Of a stretch of DNA of 64,000 nt, positions 36,981 to 45,165 are shown piece after piece. The translations under genes and the position numbers were made by a program. Origin of the DNA: OPU3-GD-OMZ sp001901525 (GTDB lineage Bacteria; Pseudomonadota; Gammaproteobacteria; Methylococcales; Methylomonadaceae); contig CAXCEI010000001.1 of NCBI GenBank assembly GCA_963981505.1, positions 62,001 to 126,000 on the forward strand, given 5' to 3'. Position 1 is the first letter of the stretch. Every line of letters begins with the position of its first letter. The notes beneath the pieces were generated by a model. The model worked only from the letters and a program-made list of their open reading frames with translations, did not search any database and was not told the DNA's origin.

Positions 36981-37874
36981 TTAGCGCTTTTTAATAACCG
37001 CTAAAAACTCGATGATATTGTTATTTAATGTTGGAAGCCATTGACTATGGGGCTGTTGTCCCTCGCAATAATAGGTGCGTACATTTTGTGCACAATTAGG
37101 ATAACTAATACAACCATCTGTTAGTTTTTCAGGAATAGGATCACAACGATTACAGCCTGCCCACCATCCTGACGACTCTACTCCAAACCCGGGAAAAAGA
37201 CGATCATTAGCACTGTGAATAACCATTACGGATAACGGAGACGGACATACATGCTCGTACAGTTCACCAAAATTCAGGCCCGCAGCACTTGAAACAATCG
37301 CTGCCGGAATTGCATTATCATCAGACATAAAACCTAAAGCCATGGCTACGCTAGCACCATCTGAATGACCCGAATAAAAAATACGTCCTTCATCTATACA
37401 CCACTTCTTACTAATCATTCGGGGTATTTCCGCTAACTCAAGAGATGTCGTCGCCGATAGTGGCGGGTGATCAGCATAAGCCACAACAAATCCAGCCTGT
37501 GTTGCAGGAAAAGTCAACTCCGTTAAAACCTCGGTCTTTGAACGATTGGCTTTTGCTGGCGCAAAAACCATGAGCAATGGATGAGCAATCGTCGCATCAT
37601 AATTTTCTGGTGTCCGAACATTAAATTTTATTCCACTAGGAGACTCTTCGCCATAAATGACTCCTTTATCACCTAAGCGTGAATTCGCACTACAATGCTT
37701 TACTTCTTTCCAATCCAGATAAGGGGCACTACCCAATTGAACCACATTATCAAATCTTGAATTAAATGAATAAGTCACGGCGATTAAAACAACGCACACC
37801 AGAAAAAACAAAAGAAAAATCTTAGTTTTCAAACTCAAAGATGAAAAAAGTATTTTAATCTCAGCCCCAGTCAT
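36981..37874 (-). CDS. Membrane-anchored alpha/beta hydrolase, polyhydroxybutyrate depolymerase-like
   Basis: This 297-residue protein has an N-terminal membrane helix (about 17-38) that would anchor a periplasmic hydrolase domain. The serine nucleophile sits in YSGHSDGAS, the acid is probably the aspartate of HSANDRLFPG, and the histidine is in EGQQPHSQW, which fits the LpqC/PHB depolymerase-like esterase family. Several cysteines in the 235-275 region could form disulfides. It follows, by 17 bases, an exported protein that also has conserved-looking cysteines, so the pair may work together in the periplasm. The natural substrate cannot be read. Confidence 0.82.
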   Translation of the reverse strand: MTGAEIKILFSSLSLKTKIFLLFFLVCVVLIAVTYSFNSRFDNVVQLGSAPYLDWKEVKHCSANSRLGDKGVIYGEESPSGIKFNVRTPENYDATIAHPLLMVFAPAKANRSKTEVLTELTFPATQAGFVVAYADHPPLSATTSLELAEIPRMISKKWCIDEGRIFYSGHSDGASVAMALGFMSDDNAIPAAIVSSAAGLNFGELYEHVCPSPLSVMVIHSANDRLFPGFGVESSGWWAGCNRCDPIPEKLTDGCISYPNCAQNVRTYYCEGQQPHSQWLPTLNNNIIEFLAVIKKR

Positions 37875-37891
37875 TATCTAACCCTCCTGTA

Positions 37892-38449
37892 TTAATTTAG
37901 AGGTCTTGCTCGGTAAATCTTATAGCCATATGCTAATGCTATCATCAGAACCATCAACATCAAGAAACGCAAACCAAACCCAGATTTGGGCTTAACATTA
38001 AAAGGCAAATGTGTATCTAAAGTTTTGCCTTTATGAAAGATTTTAATATGCGCCAGATACGCGCCTACCCCAAAGGTCGTTAAGTCAACATTTTTAGCAA
38101 AGGTACCTGAAAGATATTTCCCAGGCTGTTGATAGAAAACACGGGTTCCTTCAGGTTCTTTTGTTACTTCAAAAGCAATCGTAATCTGTCGTAATTTTTT
38201 GCCTTCGTAATCAAACACTAAATTTGTCAGTCCTAAATGAGGGATTTCTTGACAATATTGCTTGGATTTCGAAAATGTTGGTGTATAGGCGGTAAAGTGC
38301 ATAGGCTCATAGCCCACTTGAATACGACAAGGATCGCGCTGTTCATCTTGACTGCGGTGCGCAAAACTATTGCTTACCAAAGAAAAAAACAAAACAACAA
38401 AAAGGCTCACAGGTACTTTTAAAAAAAGACGATCACTGACGACTGACAT
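37892..38449 (-). CDS. Exported protein with C-terminal membrane anchor, unknown function
   Basis: This 185-residue protein has an N-terminal signal segment (about 12-30), a beta-rich domain of about 130 residues, and a C-terminal membrane helix (about 157-177) followed by a basic tail, so the domain probably faces the periplasm. Two cysteines stand out, in DPCRIQVGYEPMHFTAYTP and in KQYCQEIP, near histidine and methionine residues. The topology resembles small periplasmic membrane-anchored metal-handling proteins of methane and ammonia oxidisers, but I cannot place it in a family. It is the first gene of a pair with the depolymerase-like esterase. Confidence 0.68.
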   Translation of the reverse strand: MSVVSDRLFLKVPVSLFVVLFFSLVSNSFAHRSQDEQRDPCRIQVGYEPMHFTAYTPTFSKSKQYCQEIPHLGLTNLVFDYEGKKLRQITIAFEVTKEPEGTRVFYQQPGKYLSGTFAKNVDLTTFGVGAYLAHIKIFHKGKTLDTHLPFNVKPKSGFGLRFLMLMVLMIALAYGYKIYRARPLN

Positions 38450-38671
38450 AGTGCACTAACCTTAAAACCTAAATATAAAGCATTCTAGCTTACTCTCTGA
38501 TTAAAAATAAACGCTTTTTTTATTTTTTAAAACGCTATTTTTAACCCATTCAAACGATGGGTACTTTATCAAGCCCATGCCTTGTTACACTGTCAATATA
38601 TCGAAATAGGGTAACGAATCAGGGATAAGGTTTCGATGAAAAAAACCTCGCATAGCTATTTAAAAAAACCT

Positions 38672-39121
38672 TTAACGAGAATCTTCCTGATGTTTAGTCT
38701 TTATAAAATCCATGTGTGATATATGTAGTAAATCAGCAATTTTACGCACCAGATGCTCCTCATAAATGTCTAATTCACCATCGGAAAAAGCAACTTCCCA
38801 TAACAATTGAATCAAAGTTATTTTTTGCGTATAAGAAAAGCCTCTATTAATTAACGACGTAAACTGATAATAATCGGTCGCCTGCGTTCTTTGCGCTGCT
38901 GCCAGTACCATTAAGGTATTTGCCGCATCATCTGAAAGCTCAAAATGTTCCTTAATACGACAGAGAATTACCGCGTTTTCTTCGGGACGTACTGCATCAT
39001 CCATATGCATCATTTCTATTAATAATGCAGCACACGCAAGGTGCAGGTCAGCATCCGTAACTTGTACTGATTCACGCGGTGCTATATGTTGGTCAAAAAA
39101 GGACTTAATTTGATTTAACAT
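38672..39121 (-). CDS. TerB family protein
   Basis: This protein of about 149 residues, all helical, resembles the TerB/tellurite-resistance-like domain: the MLNQIKSFFDQHI start, the ACAALLIEMMHMDDAVRPEE segment with acidic residues, and the LWEVAFSDGELDIYEEHLVRKIADLL segment near the end, which are the paired acidic metal-binding repeats. I chose the ATG at 39121, preceded by an AAGGTGGG; a longer frame begins at 39178. No tellurite resistance genes accompany it; stand-alone TerB proteins are common and of unknown role. Confidence 0.85.
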   Translation of the reverse strand: MLNQIKSFFDQHIAPRESVQVTDADLHLACAALLIEMMHMDDAVRPEENAVILCRIKEHFELSDDAANTLMVLAAAQRTQATDYYQFTSLINRGFSYTQKITLIQLLWEVAFSDGELDIYEEHLVRKIADLLHISHMDFIKTKHQEDSR

Positions 39122-39208
39122 GTTAATAACCCACCTTTCAAATCCGATAAACAAAACTTGGCTACCGTACGATGACACTGCAGAGCAATTTTTAATCTAT
39201 TATTACTG

Positions 39209-39691
39209 CTAAGCCAGAGCCTTTTCCAGAAATATCGCTTCACCCAAAACAGGGTCAAGTTGATATCCGCTAAACCCTGCTTTACGATAAACTGCATACG
39301 CTGTCTCATTGCCAGATAAAACTTCTAACGTTAATTTACAATATCCACGCTCTATTGCTAATCGCTCAACACTTTCAAGTAACTGAGTCGCCAAACCTTG
39401 ACCTCTAAAATCGGGGTGCACGACAAGGTCATGAATATTCAGTAACGGTTTACAGTGAAACGTTGAAAAACCTTCAAAACCAGTAATCAATCCGACAGGC
39501 GTTTGATTCAGAAAGGCCAAAATACTTAAAACATCTACACGTTGGGCCAGTTTCTTAACCAAATGTTGCTTGCTATATTCAGATAAACCTTGGCCACCGC
39601 CCATGGGATCAAGCGCATAGCCATCTAATAAGTCTATGAACGTTGATCCATGCTGGACATTTTCAAAATCAACAATGACCAATTGCAACAT
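39209..39691 (-). CDS. GNAT family N-acetyltransferase
   Basis: This 160-residue protein has the acetyl-CoA binding motif VHPDFRGQGLATQLLE and the downstream GNETAYAVYRKAGFSGY segment typical of GNAT enzymes. The substrate is unknown. It is seven bases downstream of the preceding membrane-protein gene and is probably in the trpS operon. Confidence 0.9.
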   Translation of the reverse strand: MLQLVIVDFENVQHGSTFIDLLDGYALDPMGGGQGLSEYSKQHLVKKLAQRVDVLSILAFLNQTPVGLITGFEGFSTFHCKPLLNIHDLVVHPDFRGQGLATQLLESVERLAIERGYCKLTLEVLSGNETAYAVYRKAGFSGYQLDPVLGEAIFLEKALA

Positions 39692-39697
39692 AATCTA

Positions 39698-40414
39698 TCA
39701 ATAATACCGGTTTATATCAGCATAAGAGACATACAATAATACACCGATAAAAATATAAATAAGCGGTGTTAAAAAAGGGCTGACTCCGGTGGCTACAATG
39801 GCCAGAAAAAATGAAAAAGCCAGTTGTTTTTGACAAACACCATAAAAAGCCTGTGTCATCGCTTTACCACGATGCTTTGCCTGAGACCAGTTTAGACCCT
39901 GACAAACCATCAGAGGATAACTAAACCAACTGACAAATGACGTTAACATCAAAATAAGAAAAATCAACGTCACAATAGCCGCGCGAAAAAGCCATCCTGA
40001 ATATTCACGTATCCCTTGATTAATAATACTTTGATCAAATAATTGCCAATCAAAGAAAAAGGATATAATTTTCTCAGGCTCACCGCTATAAACATTAAAA
40101 ACAACCCTAAAAACAAACCAACATAACATCAACATAACCGCCATAGAAAACGCGACCGGCGCATGTGTACGTGTCACATCCATTAATGTCTTTTTCGTTT
40201 CATCAGACTGCGGCTGATTTACATAGGCGGCTATCGAAACCGTCATCAAAAAACTAAATGCTGAAAATATAATACCCAGTGCTAATGAAATGCGTCCAAC
40301 GGACAAGAGCACACTGACCAAGAGGAAATAATTTAACCAAACTCCCGGACGACACAGCAATAATTTCAAACCATCCTGAACCCAGTTCGAGAAAGTGACC
40401 TCAGATTCTGTCAT
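39698..40414 (-). CDS. Polytopic membrane protein, BPSS1780-like
   Basis: This 238-residue protein has about five or six hydrophobic segments (roughly 28-45, 48-68, 90-112, 143-165, 195-215 and 215-232) after an amphipathic start that includes GLKLLLCRPGVW. The layout resembles the BPSS1780 family of unknown function, and the assignment is tentative. It starts two bases after the trpS stop, which indicates co-transcription with trpS. Confidence 0.7.
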   Translation of the reverse strand: MTESEVTFSNWVQDGLKLLLCRPGVWLNYFLLVSVLLSVGRISLALGIIFSAFSFLMTVSIAAYVNQPQSDETKKTLMDVTRTHAPVAFSMAVMLMLCWFVFRVVFNVYSGEPEKIISFFFDWQLFDQSIINQGIREYSGWLFRAAIVTLIFLILMLTSFVSWFSYPLMVCQGLNWSQAKHRGKAMTQAFYGVCQKQLAFSFFLAIVATGVSPFLTPLIYIFIGVLLYVSYADINRYY

Positions 40415-40416
40415 CT

Positions 40417-41433
40417 TTATAAAGATCTAATTTTCTGTATACCCACAGAGGCGCGAATATCCTGCATAAAAGGGACACTCACCTCCCGTGCTCTTATTGC
40501 ACCTTCTGTTAATGCCTGCTCTATCACATCCGGTGATTGAATAAGTTCATCATAGCGCTCTCTGGCCGGTGCAATCTGATCATTAATATATTCGAATAAA
40601 TGTTTTTTCATTTCGCCCCAAGCAATTCCTTCTGCATAACGTACCCGCATGGCATCAAGTTCAGTGCTCGTCGCAAAGGCTTGATAAATACTAAATAAAG
40701 TACAGCTATCTGGGTCTTTAGGTTCGCCCGGCTCCAAAGAATTGGTTTTAATCTTATTAATCAATTTACGAAATTTCTTTTCCGGTGCAAACAGTGGAAT
40801 CGTATTATTATAGCTTTTGCTCATCTTACGACCGTCTAACCCGGACAGTGTGGCGGCGTTATCATCGACCACAGCTTCAGGTAAAACAAAGTGCTCACCA
40901 AAGATATGATTAAACCGTCCGGCAATATCACGCGCCATTTCAATATGCTGTATTTGATCTTTTCCAACCGGAACTTTATGGGCATTAAACATTAAAATAT
41001 CTGCCGCCATTAAAACGGGATAACTAAAAAGCCCCATCGTTATCCCTTTATCAGGGTCAGCCCCCCCTTCTTGCTCATTTTCATCCACCGATGCTTTATA
41101 AGCATGCGCCCTGTTCATTAATCCTTTCGATGTCACACACGTCAACATCCAGGTTAATTCAAGAATCTCGGGAACGTCTGACTGGCGATAGAAAATGGCA
41201 TTTGAAGTATCAAGACCTAAAGCCATCCAAGTAGCAGCAATTTCCAAACTCGATTGTCGAACGCGTTCCGGTTCATGGCATTTAATCAATGCATGATAAT
41301 CTGCTAAAAAATAATAAGGAGCCACCTGTGCATCATTACTGGCAATAATCGCAGGCCTGATTGCCCCCACATAATTACCAAGATGCGGTGTTCCTGTCGT
41401 CGTAATCCCGGTTAGAACGGTTTGTTTACTCAT
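40417..41433 (-). CDS. trpS: Tryptophanyl-tRNA synthetase
   Basis: This class I synthetase of 338 residues charges tRNA-Trp. The HIGH-like motif is TGTPHLGNYVG near the N-terminus, and KMSKSYNN is the KMSKS loop near residue 195. The DYHALI and GLMNRAHAYK blocks are typical. I use the ATG at 41433; the longer frame opens with a TTG at 41463. An unusual strong hairpin lies in the divergent region upstream. Confidence 0.95.
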   Translation of the reverse strand: MSKQTVLTGITTTGTPHLGNYVGAIRPAIIASNDAQVAPYYFLADYHALIKCHEPERVRQSSLEIAATWMALGLDTSNAIFYRQSDVPEILELTWMLTCVTSKGLMNRAHAYKASVDENEQEGGADPDKGITMGLFSYPVLMAADILMFNAHKVPVGKDQIQHIEMARDIAGRFNHIFGEHFVLPEAVVDDNAATLSGLDGRKMSKSYNNTIPLFAPEKKFRKLINKIKTNSLEPGEPKDPDSCTLFSIYQAFATSTELDAMRVRYAEGIAWGEMKKHLFEYINDQIAPARERYDELIQSPDVIEQALTEGAIRAREVSVPFMQDIRASVGIQKIRSL

Positions 41434-41487
41434 GGGTCTAAAATCCAATTTAATACTAGCCAACGGCTAACTGATGAAAAAATGGCT

Positions 41488-41500
41488 CTGTCAGTGACAG
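41488..41500. promoter_or_regulatory. Operator-like palindrome upstream of trpS
   Basis: CTGTCA-G-TGACAG is a perfect 6-base inverted repeat with a single central base, 55 bases upstream of the trpS start. Its position in a divergent promoter region is compatible with a repressor site. No regulator can be named; it does not match the TrpR operator. Confidence 0.35.
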
Positions 41501-41514
41501 TATCCGACACAAAG

Positions 41515-41543
41515 GGCTGGTTCTGTAATACCCAGAACCAGCC
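41515..41543. repeat. Strong 11-base-pair hairpin in the trpS divergent region
   Basis: GGCTGGTTCTG (41515-41525) and CAGAACCAGCC (41533-41543) pair perfectly around a seven-base loop. Neither side carries a proper T tract and both flanking genes point away from it, so it cannot be the terminator of either. The 278 bases between the trpS start and the next gene contain nothing else I recognise. Confidence 0.6.
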
Positions 41544-41711
41544 TCATTCAACACGATAATATGCCACAGTATGACTCGAATAGCCAGATTACCCCGTCAC
41601 TCTACTTGGATTAAAGATCGTCAAACGCAAAATATTTTTTTATAGTAAAATTCACACTCGCTAAAACGATTATGAGCCTGTAACTTTATTAACAACTAAG
41701 CCCACTAACCC

Positions 41712-41996
41712 ATGTCTTTATTCTTTAAAAAACCATCTACTTCCATCCCGCTCTCCTATCGTTTTCTTGACTCTAATCAACACCATCAATCCCTCTGCAC
41801 AACCCTGACCGATCATAAGTTAATATTCAAAACAAACTCGACCATTGAAGCCGGTTGGGTCATAGAAGTCACCTTAACGCCCCAACAGTTATCTGATGTT
41901 TCTTTTACTGCCTTAATCGAAGTAGAATCAAGCACACGCATAAGCCGCAAACATTTTGAAATTAATGCTATTATCGGCACCATTAAGGCGCAATAA
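41712..41996 (+). CDS. Small beta-rich protein, possibly PilZ-like
   Basis: This 94-residue protein has an alternating pattern of strands: LCTTLTDHKLIFKTNSTIEAG, then WVIEVTLTP, then VSFTALIEVESSTRI and a final helix-strand. The order recalls the PilZ barrel, but the RxxxR and DxSxxG c-di-GMP-binding motifs are missing. It may be a degenerate PilZ domain or an unrelated small protein. It precedes queD by 44 bases on the same strand. Confidence 0.6.
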   Translation: MSLFFKKPSTSIPLSYRFLDSNQHHQSLCTTLTDHKLIFKTNSTIEAGWVIEVTLTPQQLSDVSFTALIEVESSTRISRKHFEINAIIGTIKAQ

Positions 41997-42040
41997 AAAA
42001 ACCTCAACTTCTTCGCTCAGAATCACCGGTTAACTGATTT

Positions 42041-42445
42041 ATGTATTCAATTACCAAAGAAATCTATTTCTGCTACGGTCACCGATTAATGCACCACGCA
42101 GGTAAATGCCGACACCTTCATGGCCATAGTGTAAAAGCAGCCATTACCGTTGCCGCTCAAGAACTCAATAGACAAGGGATGGTCTGTGACTTTTCAGATA
42201 TAAAAGCAAGTGCCAACGCCTTTATAGAAGAGCAGTTGGATCATAATTTTCTAGTTTATCAAGATGACCCTATCATTTCGTGGCTAACGCAAAATAACGA
42301 ACGTTTCATGCCTTTAAATGAACACCCGACGGCCGAAGTTCTTGCTAAGATGATCTACCTATATATGAAAGATCAGGGCTTTGCAATAGAACAAGTAACA
42401 CTTTGGGAAACAGATAGCTCCTACGCTTGCTACCGTGAACCCTAA
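42041..42445 (+). CDS. queD: 6-carboxy-5,6,7,8-tetrahydropterin synthase QueD
   Basis: This 134-residue enzyme of the PTPS family would form 6-carboxytetrahydropterin from dihydroneopterin triphosphate in queuosine synthesis. The zinc site is visible as the histidine of CYGHRLMHH and the pair in CRHLHGHS; the catalytic cysteine is in AGKCRH. The DFSDIK and LDHNFL segments are typical. No other queuosine gene lies nearby. It is followed two bases later by the DUF1249 gene. Confidence 0.9.
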   Translation: MYSITKEIYFCYGHRLMHHAGKCRHLHGHSVKAAITVAAQELNRQGMVCDFSDIKASANAFIEEQLDHNFLVYQDDPIISWLTQNNERFMPLNEHPTAEVLAKMIYLYMKDQGFAIEQVTLWETDSSYACYREP

Positions 42446-42447
42446 CA

Positions 42448-42897
42448 ATGTCAAAATTAAACCTCATTAATAAATCATTTTGTTTGGAAAAAATTTGCGA
42501 GTCTAATTACCAGAAACTACTCACTCTAGTACCTCATATTACCCAAATAACAGAATCCGCAATTGGTGCGTCTAACGCGCCCTTAGAATTACATTTATCA
42601 GTCATTGACCGTGCGCCTTACACCTTAACCCTAGAACTCAGTCACTGTTTTGATCAACACCAGAAACACACCTTTGAACCTGCTATTAATATCAAAGTTT
42701 ACTTGGATGCACAAATGGTTGAGGTGATCCGTCACCACGAACAATCCCATGTGTTTCAAGTCATTAAGAGTGCCCGACAATCCGTCGCTATCATGGACTA
42801 CAAATGGTCTTTAAATTATTTTCTGGGCCAATGGCTCGATCATTGTTTAAAAAACAACTATCATTTTAATAATCCAACACAACTTACCAGCATTTAA
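42448..42897 (+). CDS. DUF1249 (YqiB-like) protein
   Basis: This 149-residue protein belongs to the DUF1249/YqiB family: the NYQKLLTLVPHI segment, the DRAPYTLTLELSHCF strand pair and the KVYLDAQMVEVIRHHEQS region are typical, and the tail LNYFLGQWLDHCL closes the domain. Its function is unknown. It follows queD and ends one base before the convergent recQ gene. Confidence 0.87.
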   Translation: MSKLNLINKSFCLEKICESNYQKLLTLVPHITQITESAIGASNAPLELHLSVIDRAPYTLTLELSHCFDQHQKHTFEPAINIKVYLDAQMVEVIRHHEQSHVFQVIKSARQSVAIMDYKWSLNYFLGQWLDHCLKNNYHFNNPTQLTSI

Positions 42898-42898
42898 A

Positions 42899-45058
42899 TT
42901 AGGCTACCATTTCTCTCTGTAAGGCAGCCTTAACACAACGAATAATACCGTAACTATAGACACCATCCAATGCATCGTAAATACCTCGCAATGTCTGACT
43001 CTGCTGATCGGTAACATCTAAAATAGCTTGCTCGATAACACTAACCTCTTGTTTGGAAATAGACACTACTTCGGTCAATTCAACCTCCCCGGTAAGCAAC
43101 CCTTCGGCCAGGTGTCCATAGACGGTATCCTGAGTTATCTGCCTTTTTTCTGAGATAGCCTCAATAACCAACCCCGCCTTGAACAAATCTAACGTTGTTA
43201 TAACCGTTTCCGTCATCTGTTGATCATCTGATAATTTAACAAAGCGTTCAATAACTGCTAAAAATTGGTCCCCGTATAATCCCAACTTACGATCCCCAAC
43301 ACCGGATAACTGCCTGAATTGCTCCTTATTACTCGGCAACTGATCTTTCATTTGAACCAGTGTTGCATCATGAAAAATCTGATACGGCGGCACTTTCTGA
43401 AACGCTGCTATTTCCCAGCGCTTAGCACGTAAGGCATCCCAAAGCCGTTTTTCTCTACGCCCTGCCCCCCCCTTATTTAAAGTGTTCCCAACATAACGCT
43501 GCTTAACCGTATGTTCTTTTCGTAACACCAAAACGGTTTCACCCCGCAAAACAGGCCGGCATCGTTCAGTTAATTGATAACTCCCATGCCCTTCTAAATC
43601 GACTGTTATCAATCCTCTCGCCAAGAGTTGCCGGTATATTGATCGCCATTGACTCCGTGTTCTATCTACACCCAATCCAAAGACAGACTGTTTATCATGC
43701 CCAAAACTTTTAATTCTATCGTTTACTTTACCCCGAAGCACATCGACCAAGTACTCTACGCCAAAACGTTGCCCGGTACGATAAATACAAGAGAGCGCTT
43801 GTTGCCCGGCGACTGTACCATCCCACGTTTCAACTGGTTCTAAACAGGTATCACAATTATTACAGCCTACTTTGCCAACAGGTTCACCAAAATACGCTAA
43901 TAAAACCATACGCCGGCACTCTATTTGCTCACACAATGCCAACATTGCATCGAGTTTTTGTCGTTCAACTTGCTTTTGCCTATCTCCCAGTGTCAATGAC
44001 TGGTTTACCATCTGTCGTAAAGTCACCACATCTTGCAAGCCATAGACCATCCAAGCATTAGCAGGTAAACCGTCTCTCCCTGCCCGACCAGTTTCCTGAT
44101 AATAAGACTCAATACTCTTAGGCAAATCAAGGTGCGCAACAAACCTAACATTTGGCTTATCAATGCCCATACCAAAGGCAATGGTTGCCACCATGATCAG
44201 CCCCTCTTCCCGCAAAAACCGTAATTGATTCGCTTGTCTGTCCTGAGGCAACATGCCCGCGTGATACGGTAATGCCGTGATACCCTGACTACTTAACCGA
44301 CTTGCCGTTTTCTCAACCTTCTTTCTGGATAAACAATAAATAATACCGGAATCACCACGGTGCTCCTGCTGAATAAAAGTCAATAATTGTTCATGAGGCT
44401 GTTGCTTGTGCAAAATTCGATAGCGAATATTGGGACGATCAAAACCCGCCTTAAAAACCTGACCTTTATCTATCGCTAACCGGGTAATGATTTCCTGTTG
44501 AGTTCGGGGGTCCGCTGTAGCTGTCAAAGCCATAATCGGTACCTGCGGAAAATGCTGCGACAATACCGACAACTTTAAATAACTTTCCCGAAAATCATGC
44601 CCCCATTGTGATACACAATGCGCTTCATCGACAGCAAACAACGTTACCTTAACCGTCTTAAGAAAAGCCAGAAGCCGCCCTAACACAAGACGCTCCGGAG
44701 TAATATAAAGCAATTGCAATTCATTTCCTTGCAACAACGCTTCTACCGCCTTCGTTTCTGCCACTGTTTGCATAGAATTTAACGTTCCGGCCCTTACTCC
44801 GGCCTGATGTAATGCGCTAACCTGATCTTGCATCAAGGCAATTAACGGTGAAATAACGACACCCACACCACCGCTGACTAATGGAGGAATTTGATAACAC
44901 AACGACTTCCCACCACCGGTAGGCATCAATACGAGGGAATTTTTACCCTGTAATGTATGAGCAATAATTGCTTCTTGCAATCCCCGAAAGCTGTCATAAC
45001 CAAAGACAGTTTCAAGTACTAATCTCGCCTTTTCAAGATGATTATTATTTTCAGTCAC
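42899..45058 (-). CDS. recQ: ATP-dependent DNA helicase RecQ
   Basis: This 719-residue 3'-5' helicase has the RecQ motif 0 region DSFRGLQEAII, Walker A TGGGKSLCYQIP, DEAHCVSQWGHDFRESY, and motif VI QETGRAGRDG. A zinc-binding region (CEQIECRRMVLLAYFGE with CNNCDTCL), a winged-helix domain and a C-terminal HRDC domain follow, with an extra tail of about 100 residues. The length exceeds E. coli RecQ (609) because of that tail, which resembles the RQC-HRDC-plus-extension layout seen in some bacteria. The start is a GTG. Confidence 0.95.
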   Translation of the reverse strand: MTENNNHLEKARLVLETVFGYDSFRGLQEAIIAHTLQGKNSLVLMPTGGGKSLCYQIPPLVSGGVGVVISPLIALMQDQVSALHQAGVRAGTLNSMQTVAETKAVEALLQGNELQLLYITPERLVLGRLLAFLKTVKVTLFAVDEAHCVSQWGHDFRESYLKLSVLSQHFPQVPIMALTATADPRTQQEIITRLAIDKGQVFKAGFDRPNIRYRILHKQQPHEQLLTFIQQEHRGDSGIIYCLSRKKVEKTASRLSSQGITALPYHAGMLPQDRQANQLRFLREEGLIMVATIAFGMGIDKPNVRFVAHLDLPKSIESYYQETGRAGRDGLPANAWMVYGLQDVVTLRQMVNQSLTLGDRQKQVERQKLDAMLALCEQIECRRMVLLAYFGEPVGKVGCNNCDTCLEPVETWDGTVAGQQALSCIYRTGQRFGVEYLVDVLRGKVNDRIKSFGHDKQSVFGLGVDRTRSQWRSIYRQLLARGLITVDLEGHGSYQLTERCRPVLRGETVLVLRKEHTVKQRYVGNTLNKGGAGRREKRLWDALRAKRWEIAAFQKVPPYQIFHDATLVQMKDQLPSNKEQFRQLSGVGDRKLGLYGDQFLAVIERFVKLSDDQQMTETVITTLDLFKAGLVIEAISEKRQITQDTVYGHLAEGLLTGEVELTEVVSISKQEVSVIEQAILDVTDQQSQTLRGIYDALDGVYSYGIIRCVKAALQREMVA

Positions 45059-45165
45059 ATCAAGGTTTTTCTAATTGGCATTTCAATCTATAATGGCTCG
45101 CTATTATAACTGTATTGCACTGCATACAAGCGACCCCGACCATTTTTCACAAGGATCATGTTATT

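Noticed and set aside
37892..38449. Exported two-cysteine protein as PmoD
   Set aside because: Topology is similar (signal, periplasmic domain, C-terminal helix) but I cannot see the PmoD copper-site spacing and no pmo genes are present.
38450..38634. CCCAT...ATGGG hairpin and T-rich stretches as a terminator or small RNA
   Set aside because: The stem has only five pairs and lacks a T tract in the right place; I see no promoter.
38635..38718. Short open frame starting ATGAAAAAAACC after a GATAAGG
   Set aside because: It has only 27 codons, overlaps the end of the TerB-like gene on the other strand, and encodes no recognisable signal peptide or domain.
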